The notes beneath the pieces are model-generated. The model was given only the letters and a program-made list of their open reading frames with translations. It was not told where the DNA came from and ran no database searches. Source: Methanosarcina sp. UBA289 (lineage in GTDB: Archaea > Halobacteriota > Methanosarcinia > Methanosarcinales > Methanosarcinaceae). From it: 64,000 bases of DNA. Positions 54,968-63,496 of the stretch are shown here, one piece after another. The stretch lies in the NCBI GenBank assembly GCA_002496565.1, contig DAKJ01000031.1:8780-72779 (forward strand), written 5' to 3'. The translations under genes and the position numbers were made by a program. The stretch's first letter is position 1, and each line of letters starts with the position of its first letter.

Positions 54968-55106
54968 TATTGACGTGAAAATCTAAAAAGTATCCAATTG
55001 ATTCTCGGGATACCCCTTGCCATATTTCCTGGTTTTTCTTACTTTATGATGAAAATAACTGACGCCAAAAGAACAGATAGAATAGAAAAGGGGTAATAGA
55101 AAAGAG

Positions 55107-55268
55107 GTGGCATCATTCCAGGAGTGGGGGTTTGTTTTTCGGAAATGGGGTTTTATCCTGGATTATGGAACGATTGGGGAGTCGTTCCTTATTGGGGGTT
55201 TGGGTTGGTGTGTGAAAAATAGCCTTGGGAATGATGCCTTTTTCAAATGCCAGCACTCGCCTGGCACA
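55107..55268 (+). ncRNA. Candidate structured RNA in the cbiD-mutL gap
   Basis: GGCATCATTCC (55109-55119) pairs perfectly with GGAATGATGCC (55228-55238), directly followed by TTTTT. Adjacent AGG (55120-55122) can pair with CCT (55223-55225). Inside, GGAACGA (55167-55173) pairs with TCGTTCC (55182-55188). A third hairpin TGCCAG/CTGGCA follows at 55248-55266. The single-stranded parts carry repeated GGGG runs. Plus strand is chosen because of the T-run after the outer stem; the minus strand is possible. A 65-codon GTG frame overlaps but has no known family. The remainder of 54968-55583 shows no gene. Confidence 0.5.
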
Positions 55269-55583
55269 CTACTACATCTTAAGTTATATTATATAAATGT
55301 ATAGGAAACTAAGAATGATCCTTAATGGAGAAACGTTAATTGACTATGGACATGTTAGCTATATCTCCATAATATCTCAATAGAATCTTCATATTTAGAT
55401 CTCCCTACTATGTTTTTTAACCTCATTGAAACAAGTTTGGAGTACAATTCGTTTTACTCTAAAATAATTGGGAGAAATAAGGAAGGCAGTAATGAACCCT
55501 ATTTAGGAAATCCGAGTAAAAATAAATATTAAGAGAAAAAGGGGAAAAAATTGGATAGAATTTTTCCCAGACTGTAGCCCTTT

Positions 55584-57668
55584 TTACTGGATTCTTGCAA
55601 ACATGCGGTCCAGTTCTCCTTTTGTAAATGTGATCACTGTGGGCCTGCCATGAGGACAGGAGTAGGGATTTTCAGCCTTTTTAAGCTGCTCTATTAGATC
55701 TTCCATCTGTCTGGGGCTGCAAGCTGCTCCTCCTTTAATCGCAGCCCTGCATGCAAGAGTCTTGCAGACCTTTTCCGAAATTCCGGTATCTTTTTTAACT
55801 TTTCCTGAAGCTAAAAGATCCGAAACTACATCATGGATAACCTCGGGATCCTCAAGCCGCCCGAAAACCTCAGGCACGAAGGTGACTACGTATGTATTAT
55901 TCCCGAATTCGGAAATTCCGAAACCACAATCTTCCAGATAAGGAATGTATTCTTCCATAAGCACTTTCTCTTTAGGAGTAAGGTCTATGGTTACAGGTGT
56001 GATCAGCTCCTGCACCCTGGATTTTTTCATTTTCAAAACCTGCTCGTAAAGAATTCTCTCGTGGGCAGCGTGCTGGTCGATAAGCACAAGGTCTTCTCCT
56101 CTTTCGGCAAGGATGTACAGCTTCGAGACCTGCCCTATAATCCGCAGGTTTTCAAAAGGATCAGTATTCGGTTTTTGTTTTATCCTTTGCCTCTTTTCGG
56201 CATCGATATCCTCAGATTCCTTCTCCTCTGAACCTGCTTTTTGAATTTCAGTCTCTTGAATACCTGTTATTTTCTTTTTACCTTCTCCTTCTTTCTCCCT
56301 TTCCTGCTTGATTTTATTATCCAGTTTTTTATCATCTGAAATTTCCTGCGCTCCTCCCTCTGCGGTAAAGTCCAGAAGACGCTCTGACCTTTTTAGCCTT
56401 CTCTCAGTGTCTTTTACCGGATAAACGTATGTCTCGGCCTTATCCCTAAGAACCTTGCCACTTTCAGGAAGGAAGGTTTTCTCCAGGATCCTGGTTTCCT
56501 TTCCAGCCTCCGTGCTTCTAAAAGTTTCCGCAGCTTCGGAGACCTGCAATCTACCTGAAGAACCTGAAACTGAAGGATCTGAAACCTCAAAGGTTTTCTG
56601 AAAAGCTCGGTCTCTTTTTTCCCGGATTTCAGGGGCCAGAGCATTCTCGGAGAGTACTTTTTCTATCGCAAATGTGACCGCATCTCCAAGCTCTTTCTCC
56701 CGGCTGAAACGCACTTCGGCTTTGCGGGGGTGCACATTAACGTCCACTTCCCCGGGATCAACAATAAGAGAAAGCACTGCCACAGGATAACGTTCTTTTG
56801 GAATTTTTGTATAATATCCTTCGCGAATAGCTTTATTGATGGCTCTTGAAACTACCGGACGAGTATTTACAAACAGGAAAAGCTGGTCGCTTTCTCTTCG
56901 TGTGATTTCAGGCTTTGAGATGTATCCCCAGATTTCAAAATCTTCTGTCCTGTATTCCAGGGGAAGCATTGAACGAGCCGTATCTGGTCCCAGAAGATTT
57001 ACAATGCTTTTAAAAGGTTCACTTGAGCCTGCGTTTCTTATGACTGGCTTTCCTTCACTGAGCAGAGTAAAGGAAATCTCCGGATTTGCCAGGGCAAGAT
57101 GCATTACCGTATCAGTAATATGGGCAAGCTCGGTACGGTCGCTTTTAAGGTATTTCTGCCTTGCCGGGGTATTGTAAAACAAATCTTTTACGTGTACAGA
57201 TGTGCCTGGAGCCGTGCCTGCATCCGAAGTTTCGAGAACTTTTCCCCCATGGATCACTATCCTAGTGCCTGTGATTTCTTCTGGAGGCCGGGTAAGGATC
57301 TCAACCTTTGAAACAGCTGTGATAGACGAAAGAGCCTCTCCCCTGAACCCCATTGTAGAAATAGTATTGAGATCTTCAATTCGAGTGAGCTTGCTCGTTG
57401 CATGCTTTTTGTATGCAAGCAGGACATCCTCTCTGCCCATCCCGCATCCATTGTCCCGGACAAGAATTGAACGTTTTCCGCCTTTTTCGACTTCAATTCG
57501 GATATCCGTAGCTCCTGAATCGATTGAGTTGTCTATCAGCTCTTTTACTACGGACGCAGGGCGCTCGATTACCTCTCCTGCTGCGATTTTGTTTATCGTA
57601 TCCTTATCAAGAATCCGAATTTTATTTCCCTTAGCTTTTTCTTTCGCTTCAAGATGTTCTTCCATCAT
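55584..57668 (-). CDS. mutL: DNA mismatch repair protein MutL (bacterial type, endonuclease-proficient)
   Basis: A 694-residue protein. The GHKL ATPase (about 20-340) has IAAGEVIERPASVVKELIDN and DNGCGMGREDV, GFRGEALSSI. A variable acidic/Lys linker (about 370-500) follows. The C-terminal dimerisation/nuclease domain carries DQHAAHERILYE (the DQHAx2Ex4E endonuclease motif near residue 525), ACRAAIKGG and SCPHGRPT, so strand incision is expected. MutSL is absent from most archaea and regarded as acquired from bacteria in Methanosarcina. It follows mutS by 152 bases. Confidence 0.96.
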   Translation of the reverse strand: MMEEHLEAKEKAKGNKIRILDKDTINKIAAGEVIERPASVVKELIDNSIDSGATDIRIEVEKGGKRSILVRDNGCGMGREDVLLAYKKHATSKLTRIEDLNTISTMGFRGEALSSITAVSKVEILTRPPEEITGTRIVIHGGKVLETSDAGTAPGTSVHVKDLFYNTPARQKYLKSDRTELAHITDTVMHLALANPEISFTLLSEGKPVIRNAGSSEPFKSIVNLLGPDTARSMLPLEYRTEDFEIWGYISKPEITRRESDQLFLFVNTRPVVSRAINKAIREGYYTKIPKERYPVAVLSLIVDPGEVDVNVHPRKAEVRFSREKELGDAVTFAIEKVLSENALAPEIREKRDRAFQKTFEVSDPSVSGSSGRLQVSEAAETFRSTEAGKETRILEKTFLPESGKVLRDKAETYVYPVKDTERRLKRSERLLDFTAEGGAQEISDDKKLDNKIKQEREKEGEGKKKITGIQETEIQKAGSEEKESEDIDAEKRQRIKQKPNTDPFENLRIIGQVSKLYILAERGEDLVLIDQHAAHERILYEQVLKMKKSRVQELITPVTIDLTPKEKVLMEEYIPYLEDCGFGISEFGNNTYVVTFVPEVFGRLEDPEVIHDVVSDLLASGKVKKDTGISEKVCKTLACRAAIKGGAACSPRQMEDLIEQLKKAENPYSCPHGRPTVITFTKGELDRMFARIQ

Positions 57669-57708
57669 TCCTTTAACTCCATCCGGACCAGAAAATTTTC
57701 ATTGGATA

Positions 57709-57785
57709 TCCTTTAATCAACCTTTAATTGACCTTTAACTAACCTTTAATTAACCTTTAATCAACCTTTGATCAACCTTTGATCC
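57709..57785. repeat. 11-bp tandem repeat between mutS and mutL
   Basis: About seven copies of cctttaatcaa-like units (variants with ttg, act, gat) fill most of the mutS-mutL gap. Similar AT-rich microsatellites occur at 8039, 16190, 41285 and 53806. Confidence 0.85.
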
Positions 57786-57820
57786 ATCGATTAATTTACC
57801 CTTAGTCAACCGTAGTCCAG

Positions 57821-60523
57821 TTAATCAAGCAGCCTTTTTAGCTCATGGAGCTTGTTTAGGGCTTCTATTGGCGTCATCTCTTCCACATTCAATTTTCTCA
57901 GGGCGGCTTCTACAGGGCCGGACCTGTTCACCTCTGCCGAATTTCCGCCACTGTTCCCTGGGTCAAAAAGCATCATCTGGGTATAACGTGCTGTAGCTTT
58001 GCTTTTTCTCTTTTTCCCGTTACTACCGTCTTCAGCCTCTTCGAGCACATTTTCTCTTTCGAGTTCCCTAAGAATCTCATTTGCCCTTTCGATTACCTTT
58101 TCTGGGACGCCCGCAAGCCTTGCAACCTGGATTCCGTAACTCCTGTCTGTTGCACCTGGTACGATTTTTCGCAGAAATACTAGCTCATGACCTTCTTCCT
58201 TTACTGCGATATGATAATTTTTGACTCTTTTCAATTTTTCTTCAAGGGCTGTGAGCTGGTGGTAATGAGTTGCAAATAAAGCCCTTACTCCAGTTCTTCC
58301 CCTGTTATGCAAAAATTCCACAACAGCTTTTGCAATGCTGTACCCGTCATAGGTACTTGTACCTCTCCCTATCTCATCAAGAAGCACAAGGCTTCTGGGA
58401 CTTGCATTGTTCAGGATGTTTGCAAGCTCAACCATTTCTACCATAAAGGTGCTCTGCCCGCTTGCAAGGTCGTCAAATGCCCCAATTCTTGTAAAGACCT
58501 GGTCAATAATCCCTATTGAAGCATAGGATGCAGGAACAAAAGAGCCTACCTGAGCCATAATAGCTATAAGGGCAGTCTGCCGCATGTAGGTGGACTTTCC
58601 TGCCATGTTTGGACCTGTTACCAGCAAAAACTGGTTTTCCTTGCAATCCATTTCAGTATCGTTCGGCACAAAACCGCCATGTACGGTATTTTCAACTACA
58701 GGATGCCTCCCGTCCCGTATAAGGATCTTGCAGTCGTCCGTAAGCTGGGGCCTGATATAATTGTTATTTTCTGCTACTTCAGCCAGGTCTGCAAGCACAT
58801 CGAGCGCGCCTATTCTTTCAGCGGTTTCCTGAAGTTCTCTTGAATGAACTGAAAGTGTCTGCACGATTTCTGTAAAAATTTCATATTCGAGAGCTATAGC
58901 TTTTTCATTGGCTGTCAGGATAAGGCTCTCTTTTTCCTTAAGTTCAGGGGTAAAAAAGCGCTCGGCATTTGCCATGGTTTGCTTTCTGATATAGTCGTCA
59001 GGCACCTGACTACTGTTAGCATTGGTTACCTCTATGTAATACCCAAAAACCTTATTATATCCCACTTTCAGGGACTTTATGCCGCTTCTTTCTCTTTCTT
59101 TCTGCTGAAAATTTGCAATCCACTGCCTGCTGTTGCTTGCAATATCCTTGAGTTCATCAAGTTCCTCACTGTATCCCGACTTTATCATGCCTCCTTCCCT
59201 AACCGATACAGGAGGCTCATCAACTATTGCCCGAGCTATCATTTTGGCGAGATTTTCAAGTTCGGAAAACGATGCAAGCCCGATTGCAACATCCTTTAAA
59301 AGTTCGGATTCGACATTATCCATAAGGGAATCCCGGACAGGAGGTAGAGCTTCAAGGGATTTTTTCAGGGCTACGAGGTCTCTTGCATTTGAATTTCCAT
59401 ATACTACCCTGCCTACGAGGCGTTCTATATCCCTGACCTCTGAAAGCCAGTTCCTGAGGTCGTAGCGGAGGAGAGTCTTTTCTGCCAGTTCTTCAACCGC
59501 ATCAAGTCGATGGTTGATTTTTTCTACAGAAAGTAGAGGTTTCAAAAGCCATTTTTTCAGAGTACGGCTTCCCATCGGCGTTTTCGTGCTGTTCAAAATG
59601 CGATAGAGTGAGTTTTCGTCCCCTTCATCTCGCACATTTTTCACGATTTCGAGATTCCGCAGGGTTACGGAATCAAGGATCATAAATTCGGAATTAGAGT
59701 AAGTTCTCAGGGTATTGATATGAGTAAGCTCCCGCATCTGTGTGGTCTGTGCGTATTCCAGGGCAGCCCAGGCCGAATATACTGCAAAATCTAGATTTTC
59801 ACATCCCATACCTTCAAGGGTTGCAACCCTGAAATGGGTTTTTAACCTTTCTCCGGCTTCCTTTGCTCCTGAAATGTCAGGGGCAAACTCCTGAACAATA
59901 GTCTGAGCTCTCAATCGCTCGGTAAGGTCTGGATTCCCATACATAGAGGGAGGAAGGATACATTCGGAAGGCCGCATGCGAGCAAGCTCGCTTAGAAGCT
60001 TTTCAGAACTTTCTGAGTCCCGAAACTGTGTTGTAAGAAATTCCCCTGTGGAAATATCGAGAAAGGATACTCCAATTTCTATTTCTTTTTCTGCATTCTT
60101 TCCGGACTTTCCTATTTCTCGTCCTGCAACTGCCATAAGGTAATTGTTTGAAGCATCTGAAAACATTGAAGAGTCAATTGCAGTGCCGGGCGTAACCACC
60201 CTGACAACCCCTCGTTTTACGACTCCCTTTGCCTTTTTCGGGTCTTCAAGCTGTTCGCAAATTGCCACTTTATACCCTTTATTTATGAGCCTTGGAAGAT
60301 AGGTGTCAATTGCATGATAGGGTATTCCTGCAAGCGGCATTCTTTCTCCTGATTTGTCCTTGCCCCGGGCTGTAAGCGTGATCTCGAGTTCTCTTGCAAT
60401 CGTTTTTGCGTCTTCCCCGAAAGATTCGTAGAAGTCTCCCATGCGGAAAAAGATCAGGGTGTCAGGATATGCCTGCTTGGCTTCGTAGTACTGGCGCATT
60501 GCAGGGGTCATCATTTCAGTCAT
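57821..60523 (-). CDS. mutS: DNA mismatch repair protein MutS
   Basis: A 900-residue mismatch sensor. The N-terminal FFRMGDFYESF holds the Phe-x-Glu that intercalates at mismatches. Connector, lever and clamp domains follow, then the ATPase with VTGPNMAGKSTYMRQTALIA (Walker A, about 633), DEIGRGTSTYDG (Walker B) and ATHYHQL. The C-terminal ~100 residues contain a charged linker and helix-turn-helix (VEEMTPIEALNKLHELKRLL). Start ATG at 60523 after GTGAG. Operon with mutL. Confidence 0.97.
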   Translation of the reverse strand: MTEMMTPAMRQYYEAKQAYPDTLIFFRMGDFYESFGEDAKTIARELEITLTARGKDKSGERMPLAGIPYHAIDTYLPRLINKGYKVAICEQLEDPKKAKGVVKRGVVRVVTPGTAIDSSMFSDASNNYLMAVAGREIGKSGKNAEKEIEIGVSFLDISTGEFLTTQFRDSESSEKLLSELARMRPSECILPPSMYGNPDLTERLRAQTIVQEFAPDISGAKEAGERLKTHFRVATLEGMGCENLDFAVYSAWAALEYAQTTQMRELTHINTLRTYSNSEFMILDSVTLRNLEIVKNVRDEGDENSLYRILNSTKTPMGSRTLKKWLLKPLLSVEKINHRLDAVEELAEKTLLRYDLRNWLSEVRDIERLVGRVVYGNSNARDLVALKKSLEALPPVRDSLMDNVESELLKDVAIGLASFSELENLAKMIARAIVDEPPVSVREGGMIKSGYSEELDELKDIASNSRQWIANFQQKERERSGIKSLKVGYNKVFGYYIEVTNANSSQVPDDYIRKQTMANAERFFTPELKEKESLILTANEKAIALEYEIFTEIVQTLSVHSRELQETAERIGALDVLADLAEVAENNNYIRPQLTDDCKILIRDGRHPVVENTVHGGFVPNDTEMDCKENQFLLVTGPNMAGKSTYMRQTALIAIMAQVGSFVPASYASIGIIDQVFTRIGAFDDLASGQSTFMVEMVELANILNNASPRSLVLLDEIGRGTSTYDGYSIAKAVVEFLHNRGRTGVRALFATHYHQLTALEEKLKRVKNYHIAVKEEGHELVFLRKIVPGATDRSYGIQVARLAGVPEKVIERANEILRELERENVLEEAEDGSNGKKRKSKATARYTQMMLFDPGNSGGNSAEVNRSGPVEAALRKLNVEEMTPIEALNKLHELKRLLD

Positions 60524-60701
60524 TTTTTACTCACTGTAAGCCTTAAATCGCATTCTGTATAAAATTCGGAATTTATCTGAAATTCCGTTTTTTCTCAGGA
60601 TTCCTTAGATAGTGCTAATATCCAATCAGGATTCTCCAATATTGGCTGATATCTTTAGCTACTGGTTAATAGATACTATATCTTTATTAAAATCATCCTT
60701 C

Positions 60702-60714
60702 TTATATATATTTA
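60702..60714 (+). promoter_or_regulatory. TATA box of the zinc-ribbon gene
   Basis: ttatatatattta puts the transcription start near 60733-60738, a few bases before AAGGAGGA at 60741-60748. It excludes the upstream in-frame ATG-type start at 60612. Confidence 0.6.
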
Positions 60715-60755
60715 ACAATTCGATATTGCAAGCCGTTTCGAAGGAGGAAATTGTT

Positions 60756-60974
60756 CTGGATAAAGAAAAATTCATTGAAGTTTGCCCTGTTTGCGGAAAC
60801 GCAGATTTATATTATGAAGCTGGCGGGTATGGAGGTGCGGTTTACCATTGCAAGGAATGCGGGTACGTAGGAGCTTTTGTTATTGAAGCTAATGAGGAAA
60901 TGATCGAAGAAATCCGGGAAAAATACAGGCGTGAAAAAGTTAGTGAAAGTAATAAAAGTAGCGGAAGAGAATGA
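60756..60974 (+). CDS. Small zinc-ribbon protein (probable CTG start)
   Basis: A ~72-residue protein with CPVCGNADLYYEAGGYGGAV and HCKECGYVGAFVIEANEEMI, a C4 zinc ribbon with the tail of helices common in archaeal small zinc proteins. An open frame extends upstream to 60612, but similarity-like sequence begins at LDKEKFIEVCPVCG. A strong AAGGAGGA (60741-60748) is followed seven bases later by CTG (60756). The expected start would be MDKEKFIEV. Either CTG is used or the ATG has mutated. Divergent from mutS. Confidence 0.75.
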   Translation: MDKEKFIEVCPVCGNADLYYEAGGYGGAVYHCKECGYVGAFVIEANEEMIEEIREKYRREKVSESNKSSGRE

Positions 60975-61525
60975 AGTGAGTGGGACATATAGAATCAATA
61001 TTATTTTTGAGTTACTAATTTACCACATATTTAAGGAAGCAGTACACCTCGGTATTAAAAGAAAATGTTAAAGTTATTATAAGAAAGTTTTGATACAGTG
61101 TTTTGATACAGTGTGTTGAATGTGATATAACAGTCACAGATAAAATTATCTATATAGCTATTTCTCTTTTGATTCCTCTTTTACGAACCAATAAATCATA
61201 AATTGAGGATAAAAGTGCCACATTTATACAAGTGAGATATATACCGCCAAAGAAATTTTCATAATCAACTGAATAAATTGATGATACCAGATGCCATAAA
61301 CAAAAAAATCAAACAAAAAGTCGGGAAAATTACAAGAAAAATTGCAAAAACTGCAAGAAATAAAAATTAAAGTACGTGATCAACTGGGAAAAAATGTAAT
61401 AACTGAGGCAGGTCTAAGTCTAATTATAGTTAACACCAGTCTCCTCAATTTCAGTTCATATACTCTTATACTGGGCTCTTGTAAGACACCAGCTGCTGAC
61501 GTACAAAGATTCCTTTATCCCACGA
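60975..61525. other. Intergenic region, no clear gene
   Basis: AT-rich. A 28-codon ATG frame near 61280-61370 is very basic and an overlapping frame gives a coiled-coil-like string, but neither has a ribosome binding site. TATA-like runs are common. Nothing reliable. Confidence 0.4.
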
Positions 61526-62824
61526 TTACAGCTGTGGTCCACCACGGGAGTATGACGTTGAATTAAGGACAGCCAGCCAGTCGAAATCAGTGAAGCTTTG
61601 AGGAGTCAATGCAAAGTAGGTTTGATTCTTCATGCTGCCGGAGCGGATTGGAAGCAAGTCGATTTCCGAGGCTGGAAGCCCTTGACCTTTGTGAGCTGGA
61701 ATGAACCGTACAGGCCCTGGTACAGCAGTCAGCCGCGCCTCAAGAGTACCAGCTTCGGGTTGGCCGATACCATTGGCCTCAGAAACTCCCACAGCTGTTC
61801 CGATGAAGGCATAACGTGAGCCGAGCATCTCATTGAGTTGCGCTCCTGCTGGCCACCAGATAAGTAAATCAGCACCTAATTGCCATTGCGTCTTTCCACG
61901 CTGCAGGTGGCTGTTGTGAGCGAAGACCAGAACTTTTCCTCTACCACGCTCGCGGGATACAGTATATGCCAGATTATCTGCCATTACTAGGTCACGGATG
62001 CCGAGGCCTTTGACAAGCCTTTCACCAGGTTTAGCAGAAGTCTGCGCCAGCACCGCATGATAGTTCAGCAACTGCTTGGACATCATTGCATATTGCATAG
62101 CCTCCAAATGACGGCCCTCATCACTCTTAGCCACAAATTCGGGACGGCGTAAGCGCAGTTCCATGATGAGATCTTCCACCTCAATCCGGAGTGACGTTGC
62201 AGCGGGTGATAGACCTATTGACTTCGTCGGGTCCATCATTGCAGCAGGGTTCTCCCAATCGGAGTCCTGGCCAAGAAGTGCATCGATACGTTCACGATAC
62301 TCCTGGCCGCTGGCACTATCAATCGAGGAGAGGTAATCGAGAACAAAATCCAGGACTTGGCGTGGGCTATCGCTAAAGGTCATCTCTGTTGGACTATCAA
62401 AGCCATAGAAGTTGACTTTGACATGATGGGAAGGATCTGCATTGTAGCTTCGTATCCACTCTACAAGTTCTCGATTCGCTTCAAGCCGGCCGAAGCCGTG
62501 GCTAAATCCGGTGTATTTAATATCCTCATACGATGTTGGTCCGCGACCGGCCACGTAATCATTTACTAAACGTGCTCAGGGAAAACTGCTTTCAATTGCG
62601 ATGGCACTGTAGCCATGTGTCTCCACTAAACACTGGAAAAACCGGTTGCGAAGCATAAGAATATCTTCGCCGCCGTGGAGTGCTTCTCCAAAGCCAAGCA
62701 ACTCCACTGAGTCGTCAAGTGAGGCGATGATCCTGTCAATGGAAGCATAGAAAGTTTTGGACGAATCGACAGAGAAAGGAATTGCTTCGTGTCGAATCCA
62801 ATCGTCAAGTGTGGCATTCATCAT
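61526..62824 (-). pseudogene. Erythromycin esterase-family gene interrupted by TGA
   Basis: ATG at 62824 begins NATLDDWIRHEAIPFSVDSS and runs to IAIESSFP, where TGA (62576-62578) interrupts. The same frame continues without shift as ARLVNDYVAGRGPTSYED through VLVFAHNSHLQRG to the end at 61526. Recognisable motifs are GEALHGGED (His/Glu) and HNSHLQ. The stop is explained by one change, CGA to TGA, in a position normally basic. GC-richer than its surroundings, so probably a recent acquisition from bacteria now decaying. TGA is not a known recoding signal outside selenocysteine, for which no context is seen. Confidence 0.85.
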
Positions 62825-63230
62825 GGTAGTAGGACCAGTCTCTCAATTTATTTATGTCTACGGCACTTATTTCACTAGATTTTCCCTTGCCCTATATCAT
62901 TGTTCTTATGGAGACTTAATAGGTACAACTCAATTAGTTCTCCACTCCAGCCAAACAAAGCATATAAGCTGGTTTTTCGGGGTTTGTGTTTCTCTTTGAG
63001 CTTCATTACCCCCCTCTTTACATTTTTTACAAATAACGACTGTCGTTTGTTTGAAATACTTTGTAATAAAGCGATATTTTTGCATTGACTAGGTAGGCTG
63101 TGGTCATAAATCCAATAAAAGACAGAAGTATCTTAAAAATAGAACTAAGAATTGAAAAGTGGATAGAATCGGAAATAATGTACAATAATATACAAAAAAT
63201 TGTCAAAATAGAACAGGAATAAAATTTTGG
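62825..63230. other. Intergenic region, nothing recognised
   Basis: No gene, repeat or tRNA fragment is apparent; the short plus-strand frames here lack ribosome binding sites and family features. Confidence 0.45.
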
Positions 63231-63305
63231 TGGGGCCGCTGAGATTTGGACTCAGGTCGCAAGACCCCCAGCCTTGCAGGATGGACCAGGCTACCCTACG
63301 GCCCC
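63231..63305 (-). tRNA. tRNA-Pro (GGG)
   Basis: Acceptor GGGGCCG pairs with CGGCCCC and discriminator A is at 63231. The anticodon stem CAAGG/TCTTG (with G-U) encloses CTGGGGG, giving anticodon GGG after U33. T-arm CTGAG-TCCAAAT-CTCAG. D-stem pairing includes a G-U. No intron. Confidence 0.88.
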
Positions 63306-63496
63306 GCAGAGTAAGTTGTACTTTCTCAATGGCAAATCTCTTTCTCTATTTGCCATCGTCAACTATTGTAATCAAATATGTAGTATAAATGAGTATCGGT
63401 AGAAGAAAGGAGAGAAGCTCTCTTTATTGTATATTTTAACTGTAATCCAGTAATGTAGGGTTCGGATTATCTGGCTTCTTAACAGGATAGGATCTG

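Noticed and set aside
54935..55300. Cobalamin riboswitch upstream of cbiD
   Set aside because: No B12-box match is seen on the minus strand, cbiD has a TATA box right at its start, and such riboswitches are not known in archaea.
55107..55304. 65-codon protein over the structured element
   Set aside because: No ribosome binding site at the GTG, no recognisable family, and base pairing explains the conservation-like features better.
61342..61566. 74-codon plus-strand frame
   Set aside because: No ribosome binding site; it overlaps the 3' end of the esterase gene and reads as random sequence there.
62576..62578. Recoded TGA (selenocysteine) in the esterase gene
   Set aside because: The position corresponds to a basic residue, no SECIS-like context is apparent, and the family has no selenoproteins. 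Methanosarcina recodes TAG (pyrrolysine), not TGA.
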